8,834 nucleotides of DNA from an uncultured Lachnospiraceae bacterium (GTDB taxonomy: Bacteria > Bacillota_A > Clostridia > Lachnospirales > Lachnospiraceae): assembly GCA_947175285.1 (NCBI GenBank), contig CAMWMM010000182.1:1-8834 (forward strand), written 5' to 3'. Made by a program: the position numbers and the translations under genes. How positions within the stretch are numbered: the stretch's first letter is position 1; each line of letters begins with the position of its first letter. Of the stretch, positions 1-6,595 are shown piece by piece. The notes beneath the pieces were generated by a model that saw nothing but the letters and a program-made list of their open reading frames with translations, was not told the origin of the DNA and searched no databases.

Positions 1-305
1 GCAAGGAGTTAAAGGCATTTCTTGATTATGTGGCAGGAAAGAAAACGGAAGACAATTTTGTAAAGAGGCTGGAAGATGCTGTAAAGGAAGCAAAGAAGAA
101 CAGGGAATGGAGGCATGAATATATGACGTTGTTGATGCGTGATCAGGAGAATATCGAAAAAGGTCTTAAAAGAGGTATATCTGGTGCAATATCCATGTGT
201 CGGGATTTAAGATTGTCCGATGATGAAATCATAGAAAAACTTCAGGATAAATTTAATTTATCACGTGAAGAAGCGGAGCAATATATGTTAAATTCCGATA
301 TTTAA
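1..305 (+). CDS. C-terminal part of an Rpn-family PD-(D/E)XK transposase-like protein (5' end outside window)
   Basis: The reading frame is open from base 3 to the TAA at 303-305, giving 100 residues with no start codon that must be used. A GTG at 30 lies inside the conserved sequence KELKAFLDYVAGKKTED, so the true start is upstream of the window. The visible part is highly charged and helical, with the stretch AVKEAKKNREWRHEYMTLLM followed by a helical tail ending EEAEQYMLNSDI. From memory this matches the C-terminal half of Rpn (recombination-promoting nuclease / putative transposase) proteins that are abundant in Lachnospiraceae. In the characterised E. coli Rpn proteins the N-terminal domain is a PD-(D/E)XK nuclease that promotes RecA-independent recombination. 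That catalytic domain would lie before base 1, so its intactness cannot be judged. The gene is closed by its own terminator and is probably unrelated to the downstream LRR operon. Confidence 0.8.
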   Translation, partial: KELKAFLDYVAGKKTEDNFVKRLEDAVKEAKKNREWRHEYMTLLMRDQENIEKGLKRGISGAISMCRDLRLSDDEIIEKLQDKFNLSREEAEQYMLNSDI

Positions 306-324
306 TATGAGTCTTGTAAAAAGG

Positions 325-359
325 GAATGTTAATGCTGTAGCATTGACATTCTTTTTTT
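325..359 (+). terminator. Rho-independent terminator of the Rpn-family gene
   Basis: An inverted repeat GAATGTTAATGCT (325-337) and AGCATTGACATTC (340-352) forms a 12-13 bp stem with one T-G wobble and a very short loop. It is followed directly by seven T residues (353-359). It starts 19 nt after the stop codon of the upstream gene. A short A run (318-322) on the other side could lengthen the stem. This is a textbook intrinsic terminator and separates the Rpn-family gene from the operon that follows. Confidence 0.92.
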
Positions 360-568
360 ATTCATTGATATGGCTGGAGAACGTTAGCAATCACTAGATT
401 TAGATTTAAAAACAAACGGAATATGGATTTAGTTGAAAATTATTTTGCTATGCGACTACAAAATATGGTATTGTACATTTTTTATTGTATGGATAAATGT
501 TGTAATACCTGATAAAATAAAGAGATACAGTGCAAAAAAATAAGCAAACATACAAAATCTTGTGTCTA
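360..568. other. AT-rich intergenic stretch with nothing recognised
   Basis: This stretch is strongly AT-rich. No convincing coding frame, RNA fold, transposon end or paired promoter hexamers were seen on either strand. Several TTG/TATAAT-like fragments occur, for example TTGTAC at 471, but none has a matching partner at 16-18 bp. It may be decayed DNA or an extended upstream region of the promoter that follows. Confidence 0.5.
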
Positions 569-620
569 ACTAAAAGGAAAAAAAGAAAAACCTTGCATAA
601 ATTCTCAGATATAGTATAAT
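569..620 (+). promoter_or_regulatory. Sigma-A-like promoter with A-rich upstream tract
   Basis: A -35-like hexamer TTGCAT (593-598) and a perfect -10 hexamer TATAAT (615-620) are separated by 16 bp. Just upstream (about 569-592) lies an A-rich tract that resembles an UP element. Transcription would start near 627. The transcript would carry the small reading frame at 662 and, unless stopped at the hairpin around 759-783, would continue into the LRR operon with a leader of about 235 nt. Confidence 0.6.
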
Positions 621-661
621 AAATCTATATGTTAGTCGTTTAAAAGGGGTCTGGAATACAA

Positions 662-745
662 ATGGTAAAGGCAGTTACAGGTGCCGGAACAAAACAGCTA
701 CATAGAGTATTAATAGAAAAAGCGCACGAAAGCCTAATCAGTTGA
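662..745 (+). CDS. Possible 27-residue small protein or leader peptide
   Basis: An ATG at 662 opens a 27-codon frame ending in TGA at 743-745; the peptide reads MVKAVTGAGTKQLHRVLIEK, then AHESLIS. It is basic overall, has no membrane segment and was not recognised. A purine run AAAAGGGG (642-649) lies 12 nt before the ATG, a longer gap than the usual 5-9 nt, so translation could be modest. The frame begins about 35 nt after the expected start of the promoter at 593-620, and its stop lies 14 nt before an AT-rich hairpin. That arrangement of promoter, short frame and hairpin before a large operon is what a regulatory leader peptide would look like, but no run of a single codon type suggests amino-acid attenuation. 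Alternatives are a remnant of a larger gene, a non-coding structured RNA that happens to be open, or chance. Confidence 0.3.
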   Translation: MVKAVTGAGTKQLHRVLIEKAHESLIS

Positions 746-758
746 CTCAAAATTGACG

Positions 759-783
759 ATAAAAATACTGATAGTCTTTTTAT
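759..783 (+). promoter_or_regulatory. AT-rich hairpin in the operon leader, possible weak terminator or attenuator
   Basis: ATAAAAA (759-765) pairs with TTTTTAT (777-783). Inside, after one T-C mismatch, ACT (767-769) pairs with AGT (773-775) around a GAT loop. A second T run (786-792) follows. A competing pairing exists: ATCAGT (737-742) at the end of the small reading frame is complementary to ACTGAT (767-772), which overlaps the inner stem and loop of this hairpin. The stem has little G+C, so termination would be weak. The regulatory role is inferred only. Confidence 0.3.
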
Positions 784-798
784 GCTTTTTTTCGCATA

Positions 799-827
799 TT
801 AAATAGAATTTATAATTTTCTTATAAT
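799..827 (+). promoter_or_regulatory. Possible second promoter close to the first LRR gene
   Basis: TATAAT occurs at 822-827, with a poor -35 candidate TTAAAT (799-804) at 17 bp. Another TATAAT lies at 811-816 without a good -35 partner. Use of the 822 box would start transcription near 834 and give a short leader of about 27 nt that holds the ribosome binding site. In DNA this AT-rich such boxes also arise by chance. Confidence 0.35.
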
Positions 828-844
828 AATGAAGTGTTACTGAC

Positions 845-852
845 AGAAGGAG
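845..852 (+). promoter_or_regulatory. Ribosome binding site that fixes the start of the first LRR protein
   Basis: AGAAGGAG is a near-perfect anti-16S match and ends 8 nt before the ATG at 861. It lies inside the longer open frame that begins with a GTG at 834. The GTG has no Shine-Dalgarno sequence and would add nine residues, including acidic ones, ahead of the signal peptide. This is why 861 is taken as the start. Confidence 0.85.
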
Positions 853-860
853 AGAATGTT

Positions 861-3800
861 ATGTCTAAGAAAACACCAGTTAAGAAATCTAAAAGGAGAT
901 TAAAAAGAAGCGTAAGGCGAAGCCTTGCGGCTGTTTTAATGATAACAGCAATCGGCGTAGCTGCGATTCCGGTACCGGAGAACTACGCGGAAGAGGAAGG
1001 CCCGGGAAGCGGTACAACTACCACACCGCCGGCAACAAGTACTGCGGAAGCGTACAGATATCCGGCGAACGATATGTATGATGCGGCTTCTAACGGGAAG
1101 AAGTCGGCATATTACAGCCTCTTTTACAAAACGTCCAGCGATTTGGCAAGACCGACAGACGAGGAATACAAATCGGAAGAAGATGCAAAAAAAGATGGTA
1201 TCTATAGGACACACTACATTTCCGCTACGACTTCGGCTACCGGCGGTACTTCTTTCCGTATGGAGTGGCAGTATGAATACTTTCTGAAAATGGATAACGG
1301 TCTGGAGAAGGGTATTATCTGCGGTTATAATGATAACTACAATGTGGATACGCTGGTTGTTTCGACAGACCCTATTCATGATTATTATGTGGTGGATGAA
1401 GGAGAAGGCGATTCCGATAAAGATACGAATAGTAATAACAACAAGTTGACATATACGGCTTTTAAAAATAAAGAGACAGCAAACCCGACTACAACATTCA
1501 CGCTGAACTCCAATCCGGATAAGGACGATCCTTATGATGAGGAATTTAAGATTTATTTCCCGGATGAGTATGCAAGACAGGTGCGGTTGTATGCACAGTA
1601 TGTACAGGATGATGCAACATATACTACAAGGCTTAACGCATACAATGCCGCCTATAATAAATTGGTTGCTGATTTGAAAGCAGGAGGTCTTACACAGAAT
1701 GAAATTGATGCGATAGTTGAAGATAAGGCGGAGTTGGAAAGACGAATCGGGGCTGAACCGGAGAAACCGGAGAAGCCGGAGCCGATAGAAAAGAAACCCA
1801 AGGATTTCCCGACGGATGATGATGAATACGCCTGGAGATTGTATTATTGTAATACCAATGGACTGAAAGGCTATATTTTAACCAGAGTAATTGATTCGGC
1901 AAATTCAGGTGTAATTACCACGTATGCCTTTGTGCCGAGAAGAATTGATTTATCCCAGATTGACACATCAGATCCGGGGGATGATGAGCTCGGTTTTAAA
2001 GTATTGGATAAAACAACTTTCCTCGGCATCGGTGACAATGCGTTTAAAGGCGTAGGAAATGTGGAGAACATCGAACTGCCGGATGCGCTCAAATACATAG
2101 GCGACAGCGCGTTTGAAGGTTCTTTTATCAAATCCATTAAGATGATGAATCTGGAAAATGTTGGTAACTATGCATTCAAGAACTGTCCGAACCTTGCTTC
2201 GATTGAAATGGTGCAGGGTGTAAAATATATCGGAACGGAAGCGTTCTACGGATTGACGCTTATACGGGAGATTATTTTCCCCAGCCCGATAGAATATATT
2301 GGTCCGGGTGCGTTTGCTAACTGTGCCCTGCTTGGTAAAGTTGACTTTTCTGCCGCAACGAACGAAGTAGTCATAGATGATTATGCGTTTTATAATGACG
2401 GCGCATTAAATGAAGTGAATTTTATGCTTAGCGGAACAACCAGTTCGGTTTATATTACGACGATAGGTAAAGCGGCGTTTGCTGTCTGGGACGGTGCGTC
2501 CGGCAGTTTGTCAGAACTTGTTTTTCCGTCCCGTATTTCGGAGAATCGGAGCGGCGAGCAGAATGGATATCCGGCAGGATATGCGGATAAAGGTTTCGGA
2601 GATTATATTTTAGCGGGCAGAACGAATTTAAAAGACGTTACGATGCCATCGGCATATGGTATGTCATCGCCGATAACACTTCCAAAGCATATTTTCCAGA
2701 ACTGTATTGCGCTTGAGAGAGTGAATTTCCCGGATACCGGACAGTCCTGTGGTTATGTTTCTTTTCCGGAAGACTTTTTTGCATCCGTATCAAACCCGAA
2801 GTTTTATGTACAGGGACCTCCGTATACGGAGCCGTCTAACGACGAGCCGGCTTATCCGAGACAATCTACATGGGTGGCTTTCTCTGCGGCGGCGCCCAAA
2901 AGAGGAAAGGTAGATGCAAACGGTAAACCAGTGCTGGATGCAGACGGCAACCAGATTTTAGAACCAGCGCCTAATATTCCTTATGTATATTATATAAATG
3001 GCGTCAGGTACACGGAAGTTTGCGACGGCGACTATCTGATGTGTATTGACCAGAACGGTGTACTGATTTCCTGTTCTCTGAAACCGGATGTTACGGCAAA
3101 AGAGGGGTCTATTGATTTGGTTATTCCGGCGGAAGTGGCAGGTACCGTTGTTACAGGTATTGCATCGGATTGTTTTGCAGGAGATGCAAATGTACCTAAT
3201 AATCGTAAGATGAGTAAAGCGGTTCGTACATTGACAATTATGGACGGTTCCCGTCTGGCAACGATTAATAACAACGTTTTTGCAAATTGGGATAAACTTG
3301 AAAGAGTATACTTTGGTGATTCTGTCAGAACCATTGGCGACAATGCGTTCCAGAACTGTCTGTCTTTGGTAGATGTATACTTTAATACGCCTGAGAGTGC
3401 AACGGCGGAATTTAAGATGGGTACGAATGCGTTCCAGACCAACAGTGCTGAACTGACATTCCATGGTCCGATTTCTACTGATTATGCACCGTATGACTGG
3501 GCGGTTATGAAAGATACCGTTATTGATGATAACGGCAGAGGTAAGAGAATCTGCTATAAGAGTCTGACGCCGACTTACTTTACGGTAATGCGTGATAACG
3601 GAACGAGCGAACCGACCTTATTGGATTATCCGAAATATGACCAGATTGCGTCAATTTTAGGAGAGTCCTATGCAGTGAAGAATGGTCACTATATTGATTC
3701 GTTCTTTAAGGCAGAAGATTATTATAGTGAGTATATGGAAACCATGTACTACAACTTGTATTCAGCTACACAGTATGATGCTAAGAGAGCGGAGTTCAAA

Positions 3801-6572
3801 GAAAAATGGGAGAGTCAGGGAGAGGCACTCTATACAGATTTTGAGTTGTATGGACCGTGGATTAACCCAACTTGGATAGATTCACCTCAGGGCTTTGGCG
3901 GTGGAGCATCTTCGGGTACGACATCATCAGGTGGGACGGAGAACGCTAGTGTAGGAAGTGCGATTGCTGACTTCTTCTTTGAGCCTATTATAGCACAGGC
4001 AGCATCCGGAAAACCTGTCGGATACTTTACAAAATATCCGTATGATGTATATGAGAATTTGGAAAGAACGAATGCATACGGCGATTATCAGCGTTATACA
4101 TTAGAAGAGTATAATCTGTTGAATGCAACACGTAATATTACGGTGCCGGATGGAGTAACTTCCATCGATATAAAGGCATTTTTGAACAGGGAGCCGAACT
4201 CACCGAACCTTTCTTATATAGACAGGGATAAGGTCGGCAAAGATTCGTATGATATGTATAATACGGATGAGATTAAGAGTGCACTTAACTATGACCGTGA
4301 AGATGTATACGCAGGTTTGTTCAGTGGTAAATATATAGACTATAGGCATAAATTACCTGATGGCAGCGTTGAAATATCGGATGAGAATAAAGAGTCGCTT
4401 GCAAAAGGTAACGACCGTCTCGAATCCGTTAATTTGAATCAGGTAAAATCACTGCCGGATTATGCGTTCGACAACTGTGAGAACCTGAAATCGGTTACGA
4501 TTGGAGCAGCTTGTACCGATATTAAGAAATTGCCGTTTAGAGGATGTCCTTCTTTGACGACTTTGAATATTGCAGAGGAGAATCCGAAGTATACAGCGGA
4601 TAACAGAATCCTGTATGCGAAGAACGACGCTTCTTCTTATACGATAGTAGAGTGTCTTGAGTCAAGAGGACGGAATAATGACAATTCTGTTGTGACTTCT
4701 GCGGTTGATGTTAATCTTCCGCTGGTAACGTCAATTGCAGACGGCGCATTTGAAGAGTGTAATAATGTTTCTACGATTAACCTTTCGGATGCAACGGGAC
4801 TTACGGTAGTTCCGGAAAGAGCCTTTATGGATTGCGACGCCTTGGATGAAGTGGATTTACCGTTGTCAGTCAATAAGATTGATAAAGATGCATTTAAGGA
4901 TAATGTAGTAATCTCAAGAGTGAAGATTCCGGGCAGGGAAGTATTTATTTCCACTAATGCGTTTAATGATGCGGCAGGAAAGACACAGAAGACCCGTATT
5001 ATTACGTATGAAGATTCTTCTGCACGCCGTTATGCGGACACATACGGAGATGCATACAAACTTATGTTTGAGAATATCGGAGAGTTGTGGGATGTTAATT
5101 TCTATGACTTTGACGGTACGCTTCTGAAAGCAATGCAGGTACAGGACGGATGGGCTGTCAAGACATCCGAGATACCGGAAGCAACAAGAGAAGGTTTTGT
5201 ATTCTTAAAATGGATTGGAACCAACAACGTAGATGTACAGGATGAAATTACACAGGATACGGATTTCATTGCAACATATTCATCCACCAGCCAGATGGTA
5301 GACGGTAAGTGGGTTGTAAACTTCATTGACGGTGTGACTGCAACGTCGGTATGGCCGACACAGTATGTTGAAGATGGGGAAACAATAGCAGGAACCGGAG
5401 ATGCGACTTTCCCGCCGATACCGCCGGCTTATCATGAAGGATATACATTTACAAAGTTTGTTGCTAATATTGGCGGAAAGGCAGTAGACTTTACAGAGGA
5501 TACGGAAGTAACATCAAATCTTTCAGTTGTTGCCCTATTTGAAGTAAATGGAGCAGGCAACGGAGGAAACGGAACGACAAGCGGTTCTACAACGAATACG
5601 CCAGGCGGCAGCAACGGAAATACATCAGGTTCTTCGTCGAATACATCAGGCAGTTCGACTTCGACGACAAGTTCCGGTGAGGCAAAGACAAGACATACCG
5701 TAACGGTTGTTAACGGATACGGTAGCGGCAGCTATGCAGAGGGTGAGACTGTAATCATCGTAGCAAACGAGCCTGCGGAAGGACAGAAGTTCAGCCAGTG
5801 GAGAACACAATCCGAAGGTGTTGAGTTAGTTATGATATTGGCGTCCGCAACGACATTCGTAATGCCGGAGAATGATGTTTTGGTTGTAGCGGAATTTACG
5901 GCAGGCAGTTCAAAACCGACAACAACACCATTGCAGACACCGGCTTCAGGAACGGTTGCAACGAATACAGGAAGAACAGGTGACAGCGGTAATAACGGTA
6001 ATACGAGAGTCGATATTACAAAACCGGGTATCAGTAATAAGAATCTGGCGACAGCAAATACTAACGGTTCTACCGATAACTTTATTGTGAAGATTTCCGA
6101 AACAGCGGAAGCAACACAGGCAGTTCAAAATGCTTTGACAAATAAATACGGCAGTCTGGACAATATCTTGTACTATGCAATGGATATCAGTCTGTATGAT
6201 TCTACGGGAACAACGAAGATTACAGATACAACCGGACTTTCAGTAGATATTACGATTCCGCTTCCGGATGCGCTTGTTGCCTATGGCGGTAACAATATGA
6301 TGGGCGCAGTGGTAGGTAACGACCAGCTTGAGGATATGAGCGAGCGCTTTACGACAATCGGCGGTGTTCCGTGCATCAGCTTTACGGCAACGCACTTCTC
6401 ACCATATACGATTTATGTCAATACGCAGAATCTGTCCGAGGGATTGTTGGATGTAACGCCTAAGACGGGTGATCCGATTCATCCGAAGTGGTTCTTATCA
6501 ATCGGTTTGGCAGCATTGTCTATCATTCTGTTTATGAAGAAAGACAAGAAAACAACAGTCAAAACAGCGTAG
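861..6572 (+). CDS. Giant secreted BspA-like leucine-rich-repeat surface protein with B-repeats and sortase signal
   Basis: This is a 1903-residue protein likely exported and covalently bound to the cell wall. Residues 1-20 are Lys/Arg-rich and are followed by a hydrophobic core (about 21-37) with possible cleavage after A35 or A43. Residues 44-388 are unrecognised: Tyr- and Asp-rich, with an Asx-rich loop near 184-196, a helical stretch (234-298) and a Pro/Glu/Lys segment (299-315). BspA-type LRRs (LRR_5; IGxxAFxxCxxL-like units) lie at about 389-654, 751-870 and 1092-1371, separated by non-LRR inserts. Two Listeria-Bacteroides B-repeats (1410-1475, 1484-1563), a low-complexity linker (1564-1608), a divergent third B-repeat (1611-1681), another linker and a pre-anchor domain (1741-1855) follow. 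TPKTGD (1866-1871), a hydrophobic span and a Lys-rich tail finish it. The LRR and B-repeat calls rest on recognised motif patterns; an adhesion role is family-based inference. The next gene starts 23 nt downstream. Confidence 0.93.
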   Translation: MSKKTPVKKSKRRLKRSVRRSLAAVLMITAIGVAAIPVPENYAEEEGPGSGTTTTPPATSTAEAYRYPANDMYDAASNGKKSAYYSLFYKTSSDLARPTDEEYKSEEDAKKDGIYRTHYISATTSATGGTSFRMEWQYEYFLKMDNGLEKGIICGYNDNYNVDTLVVSTDPIHDYYVVDEGEGDSDKDTNSNNNKLTYTAFKNKETANPTTTFTLNSNPDKDDPYDEEFKIYFPDEYARQVRLYAQYVQDDATYTTRLNAYNAAYNKLVADLKAGGLTQNEIDAIVEDKAELERRIGAEPEKPEKPEPIEKKPKDFPTDDDEYAWRLYYCNTNGLKGYILTRVIDSANSGVITTYAFVPRRIDLSQIDTSDPGDDELGFKVLDKTTFLGIGDNAFKGVGNVENIELPDALKYIGDSAFEGSFIKSIKMMNLENVGNYAFKNCPNLASIEMVQGVKYIGTEAFYGLTLIREIIFPSPIEYIGPGAFANCALLGKVDFSAATNEVVIDDYAFYNDGALNEVNFMLSGTTSSVYITTIGKAAFAVWDGASGSLSELVFPSRISENRSGEQNGYPAGYADKGFGDYILAGRTNLKDVTMPSAYGMSSPITLPKHIFQNCIALERVNFPDTGQSCGYVSFPEDFFASVSNPKFYVQGPPYTEPSNDEPAYPRQSTWVAFSAAAPKRGKVDANGKPVLDADGNQILEPAPNIPYVYYINGVRYTEVCDGDYLMCIDQNGVLISCSLKPDVTAKEGSIDLVIPAEVAGTVVTGIASDCFAGDANVPNNRKMSKAVRTLTIMDGSRLATINNNVFANWDKLERVYFGDSVRTIGDNAFQNCLSLVDVYFNTPESATAEFKMGTNAFQTNSAELTFHGPISTDYAPYDWAVMKDTVIDDNGRGKRICYKSLTPTYFTVMRDNGTSEPTLLDYPKYDQIASILGESYAVKNGHYIDSFFKAEDYYSEYMETMYYNLYSATQYDAKRAEFKEKWESQGEALYTDFELYGPWINPTWIDSPQGFGGGASSGTTSSGGTENASVGSAIADFFFEPIIAQAASGKPVGYFTKYPYDVYENLERTNAYGDYQRYTLEEYNLLNATRNITVPDGVTSIDIKAFLNREPNSPNLSYIDRDKVGKDSYDMYNTDEIKSALNYDREDVYAGLFSGKYIDYRHKLPDGSVEISDENKESLAKGNDRLESVNLNQVKSLPDYAFDNCENLKSVTIGAACTDIKKLPFRGCPSLTTLNIAEENPKYTADNRILYAKNDASSYTIVECLESRGRNNDNSVVTSAVDVNLPLVTSIADGAFEECNNVSTINLSDATGLTVVPERAFMDCDALDEVDLPLSVNKIDKDAFKDNVVISRVKIPGREVFISTNAFNDAAGKTQKTRIITYEDSSARRYADTYGDAYKLMFENIGELWDVNFYDFDGTLLKAMQVQDGWAVKTSEIPEATREGFVFLKWIGTNNVDVQDEITQDTDFIATYSSTSQMVDGKWVVNFIDGVTATSVWPTQYVEDGETIAGTGDATFPPIPPAYHEGYTFTKFVANIGGKAVDFTEDTEVTSNLSVVALFEVNGAGNGGNGTTSGSTTNTPGGSNGNTSGSSSNTSGSSTSTTSSGEAKTRHTVTVVNGYGSGSYAEGETVIIVANEPAEGQKFSQWRTQSEGVELVMILASATTFVMPENDVLVVAEFTAGSSKPTTTPLQTPASGTVATNTGRTGDSGNNGNTRVDITKPGISNKNLATANTNGSTDNFIVKISETAEATQAVQNALTNKYGSLDNILYYAMDISLYDSTGTTKITDTTGLSVDITIPLPDALVAYGGNNMMGAVVGNDQLEDMSERFTTIGGVPCISFTATHFSPYTIYVNTQNLSEGLLDVTPKTGDPIHPKWFLSIGLAALSIILFMKKDKKTTVKTA
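2025..2822 (+). repeat. BspA-like LRR block 1 of the first surface protein
   Basis: Residues about 389-654 show the signature units GIGDNAFKGVGNVENIELP, YIGDSAFEG, NVGNYAFKNCPNLASIEM, YIGTEAFYG and YIGPGAFANCALLGKVDF, spaced roughly 22-24 residues apart. After about residue 560 the repeats become degenerate (PKHIFQNCIALERVNFP). In this family the repeats stack into a curved solenoid that commonly serves as a binding surface. Confidence 0.88.
3105..3470 (+). repeat. BspA-like LRR block 2 of the first surface protein
   Basis: Residues about 749-870 contain DLVIPAEVAGTVVTGIASDCF, TINNNVFANWDKLERVYFG, TIGDNAFQNCLSLVDVYF and GTNAFQ units. The 13-nt sequence AATGCGTTCCAGA occurs twice in frame (3342-3354 and 3426-3438), 84 nt apart, coding for NAFQ each time. 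Confidence 0.85.
4134..4970 (+). repeat. BspA-like LRR block 3 of the first surface protein
   Basis: One isolated repeat-like unit (NITVPDGVTSIDIKAF, residues 1092-1107) is followed by a 79-residue non-LRR insert. A regular run then spans residues 1187-1371, with LESVNLNQVKSLPDYAFDNC, NLKSVTIG, TSIADGAFEECNNVSTINL, VVPERAFMDCDALDEVDLP and KIDKDAFKD. A capping stretch (TYEDSSARRYADTYGD) typical of the end of such arrays follows. Confidence 0.87.
5088..5285 (+). repeat. Listeria-Bacteroides-type B-repeat module 1
   Basis: Residues 1410-1475 run WDVNFYDFDGTLLKAMQVQ, then PEATREGFVFLKWIG, then TQDTDFIATYS. The order is a beta-strand with F-D-G, a G-F-x-F-x-x-W core and a closing D-F-x-A-x-Y strand. 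That is the pattern of InlB-type B-repeats (Flg_new family), small beta-grasp modules that often sit between repeats and the wall anchor. Confidence 0.8.
5310..5552 (+). repeat. Listeria-Bacteroides-type B-repeat module 2
   Basis: Residues 1484-1564 contain WVVNFIDGVTATSVWPTQYV, then PPAYHEGYTFTKFVANIGGK, then TSNLSVVALFE. It has the same strand order as module 1 but is longer, and the core Trp is replaced by Phe. Confidence 0.75.
5553..5690 (+). repeat. Low-complexity Gly/Ser/Thr/Asn linker with 21-nt direct repeats
   Basis: Residues about 1565-1610 consist almost only of Gly, Ser, Thr and Asn, which suggests a flexible wall-spanning or glycosylatable linker. AATACATCAGG occurs at 5619-5629 and again at 5640-5650, a 21-nt (7-codon) period giving NTSGSSS then NTSGSST. 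Such repeats can change in copy number by slippage. Confidence 0.75.
5691..5903 (+). repeat. Divergent third B-repeat-like module
   Basis: Residues 1611-1681 begin RHTVTVVNGYGSGSYAEGET and continue through GQKFSQWRTQSEGVEL to FVMPENDVLVVAEFTA. The G-S-Y-x-x-G-E-x-V and F-x-x-W elements and the closing TFVMPxxDVxVxAxF are typical of the bacterial-repeat/Flg_new-like superfamily and clearly differ from modules 1 and 2. Confidence 0.75.
6075..6425 (+). other. Conserved pre-anchor domain of the first surface protein
   Basis: Residues 1739-1855 run from DNFIVKISETAEATQAV to SFTATHFSPYTIYVNT. Internal motifs include YYAMDISLYDSTG, LSVDITIPLPDALVAYGG and RFTTIGGVPCISF. I recall the same arrangement, ending in HFSPYxIY, just before the sorting signals of other Lachnospiraceae LRR proteins. 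It has no function that I know. Its start matches the last visible residues of the second protein. Confidence 0.65.
6456..6569 (+). other. Cell-wall sorting signal (TPKTGD variant)
   Basis: TPKTGD (residues 1866-1871) is followed by a hydrophobic span (WFLSIGLAALSIILFM, 1877-1892) and a Lys-rich tail (KKDKKTTVKTA) that ends the protein. This three-part order defines a sortase substrate. The first motif residue is Thr instead of Leu, so the enzyme may be a sortase with relaxed or S/N/P-PxTG-like specificity; none is encoded in the window. Confidence 0.85.
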
Positions 6573-6584
6573 TTTAAGATTCCT

Positions 6585-6590
6585 GGGGGA
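6585..6590 (+). promoter_or_regulatory. Ribosome binding site of the second LRR gene
   Basis: GGGGGA ends 5 nt before the ATG at 6596. It is G-rich and not a perfect AGGAGG, but the spacing is good and no better start is nearby. No terminator or promoter is seen in the 23-nt gap after the upstream stop, so this gene is probably translated from the same transcript. Confidence 0.6.
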
Positions 6591-6595
6591 CTCTT

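Noticed and set aside
1..305. Insertion-sequence copy suggested by the transposase-like Rpn fragment
   Set aside because: Rpn-family proteins are usually stand-alone genes. No terminal inverted repeats or target duplication are visible, and the gene ends in an ordinary terminator.
662..800. A cyclic-di-GMP (GEMM-type) or other known riboswitch in the leader
   Set aside because: Fragments such as GCGCACGAAAGCC and GGCAGTTACAGGTGCC recall conserved riboswitch pieces, but the order, the tetraloop-receptor parts and the main stems are absent. No known class could be fitted by eye.
834..860. GTG at 834 as the start of the first LRR protein
   Set aside because: It has no Shine-Dalgarno sequence, and it would put the strong AGAAGGAG site inside the coding sequence. 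The ATG at 861 sits 8 nt after that site and begins a normal basic signal peptide.
936..1379. A 147-codon open frame on the minus strand
   Set aside because: It lies wholly inside the first LRR gene. Its product is Cys/Arg/Ile-rich with no recognisable motif, as expected for the complement of a codon-biased gene. No ribosome binding site is evident.
2958..3464. Two overlapping minus-strand frames (168 and 136 codons, 2958-3464 and 3032-3442)
   Set aside because: Both are antisense to a clear LRR block. Two long frames in different registers over the same bases show that this is a composition effect of the forward gene, not coding.
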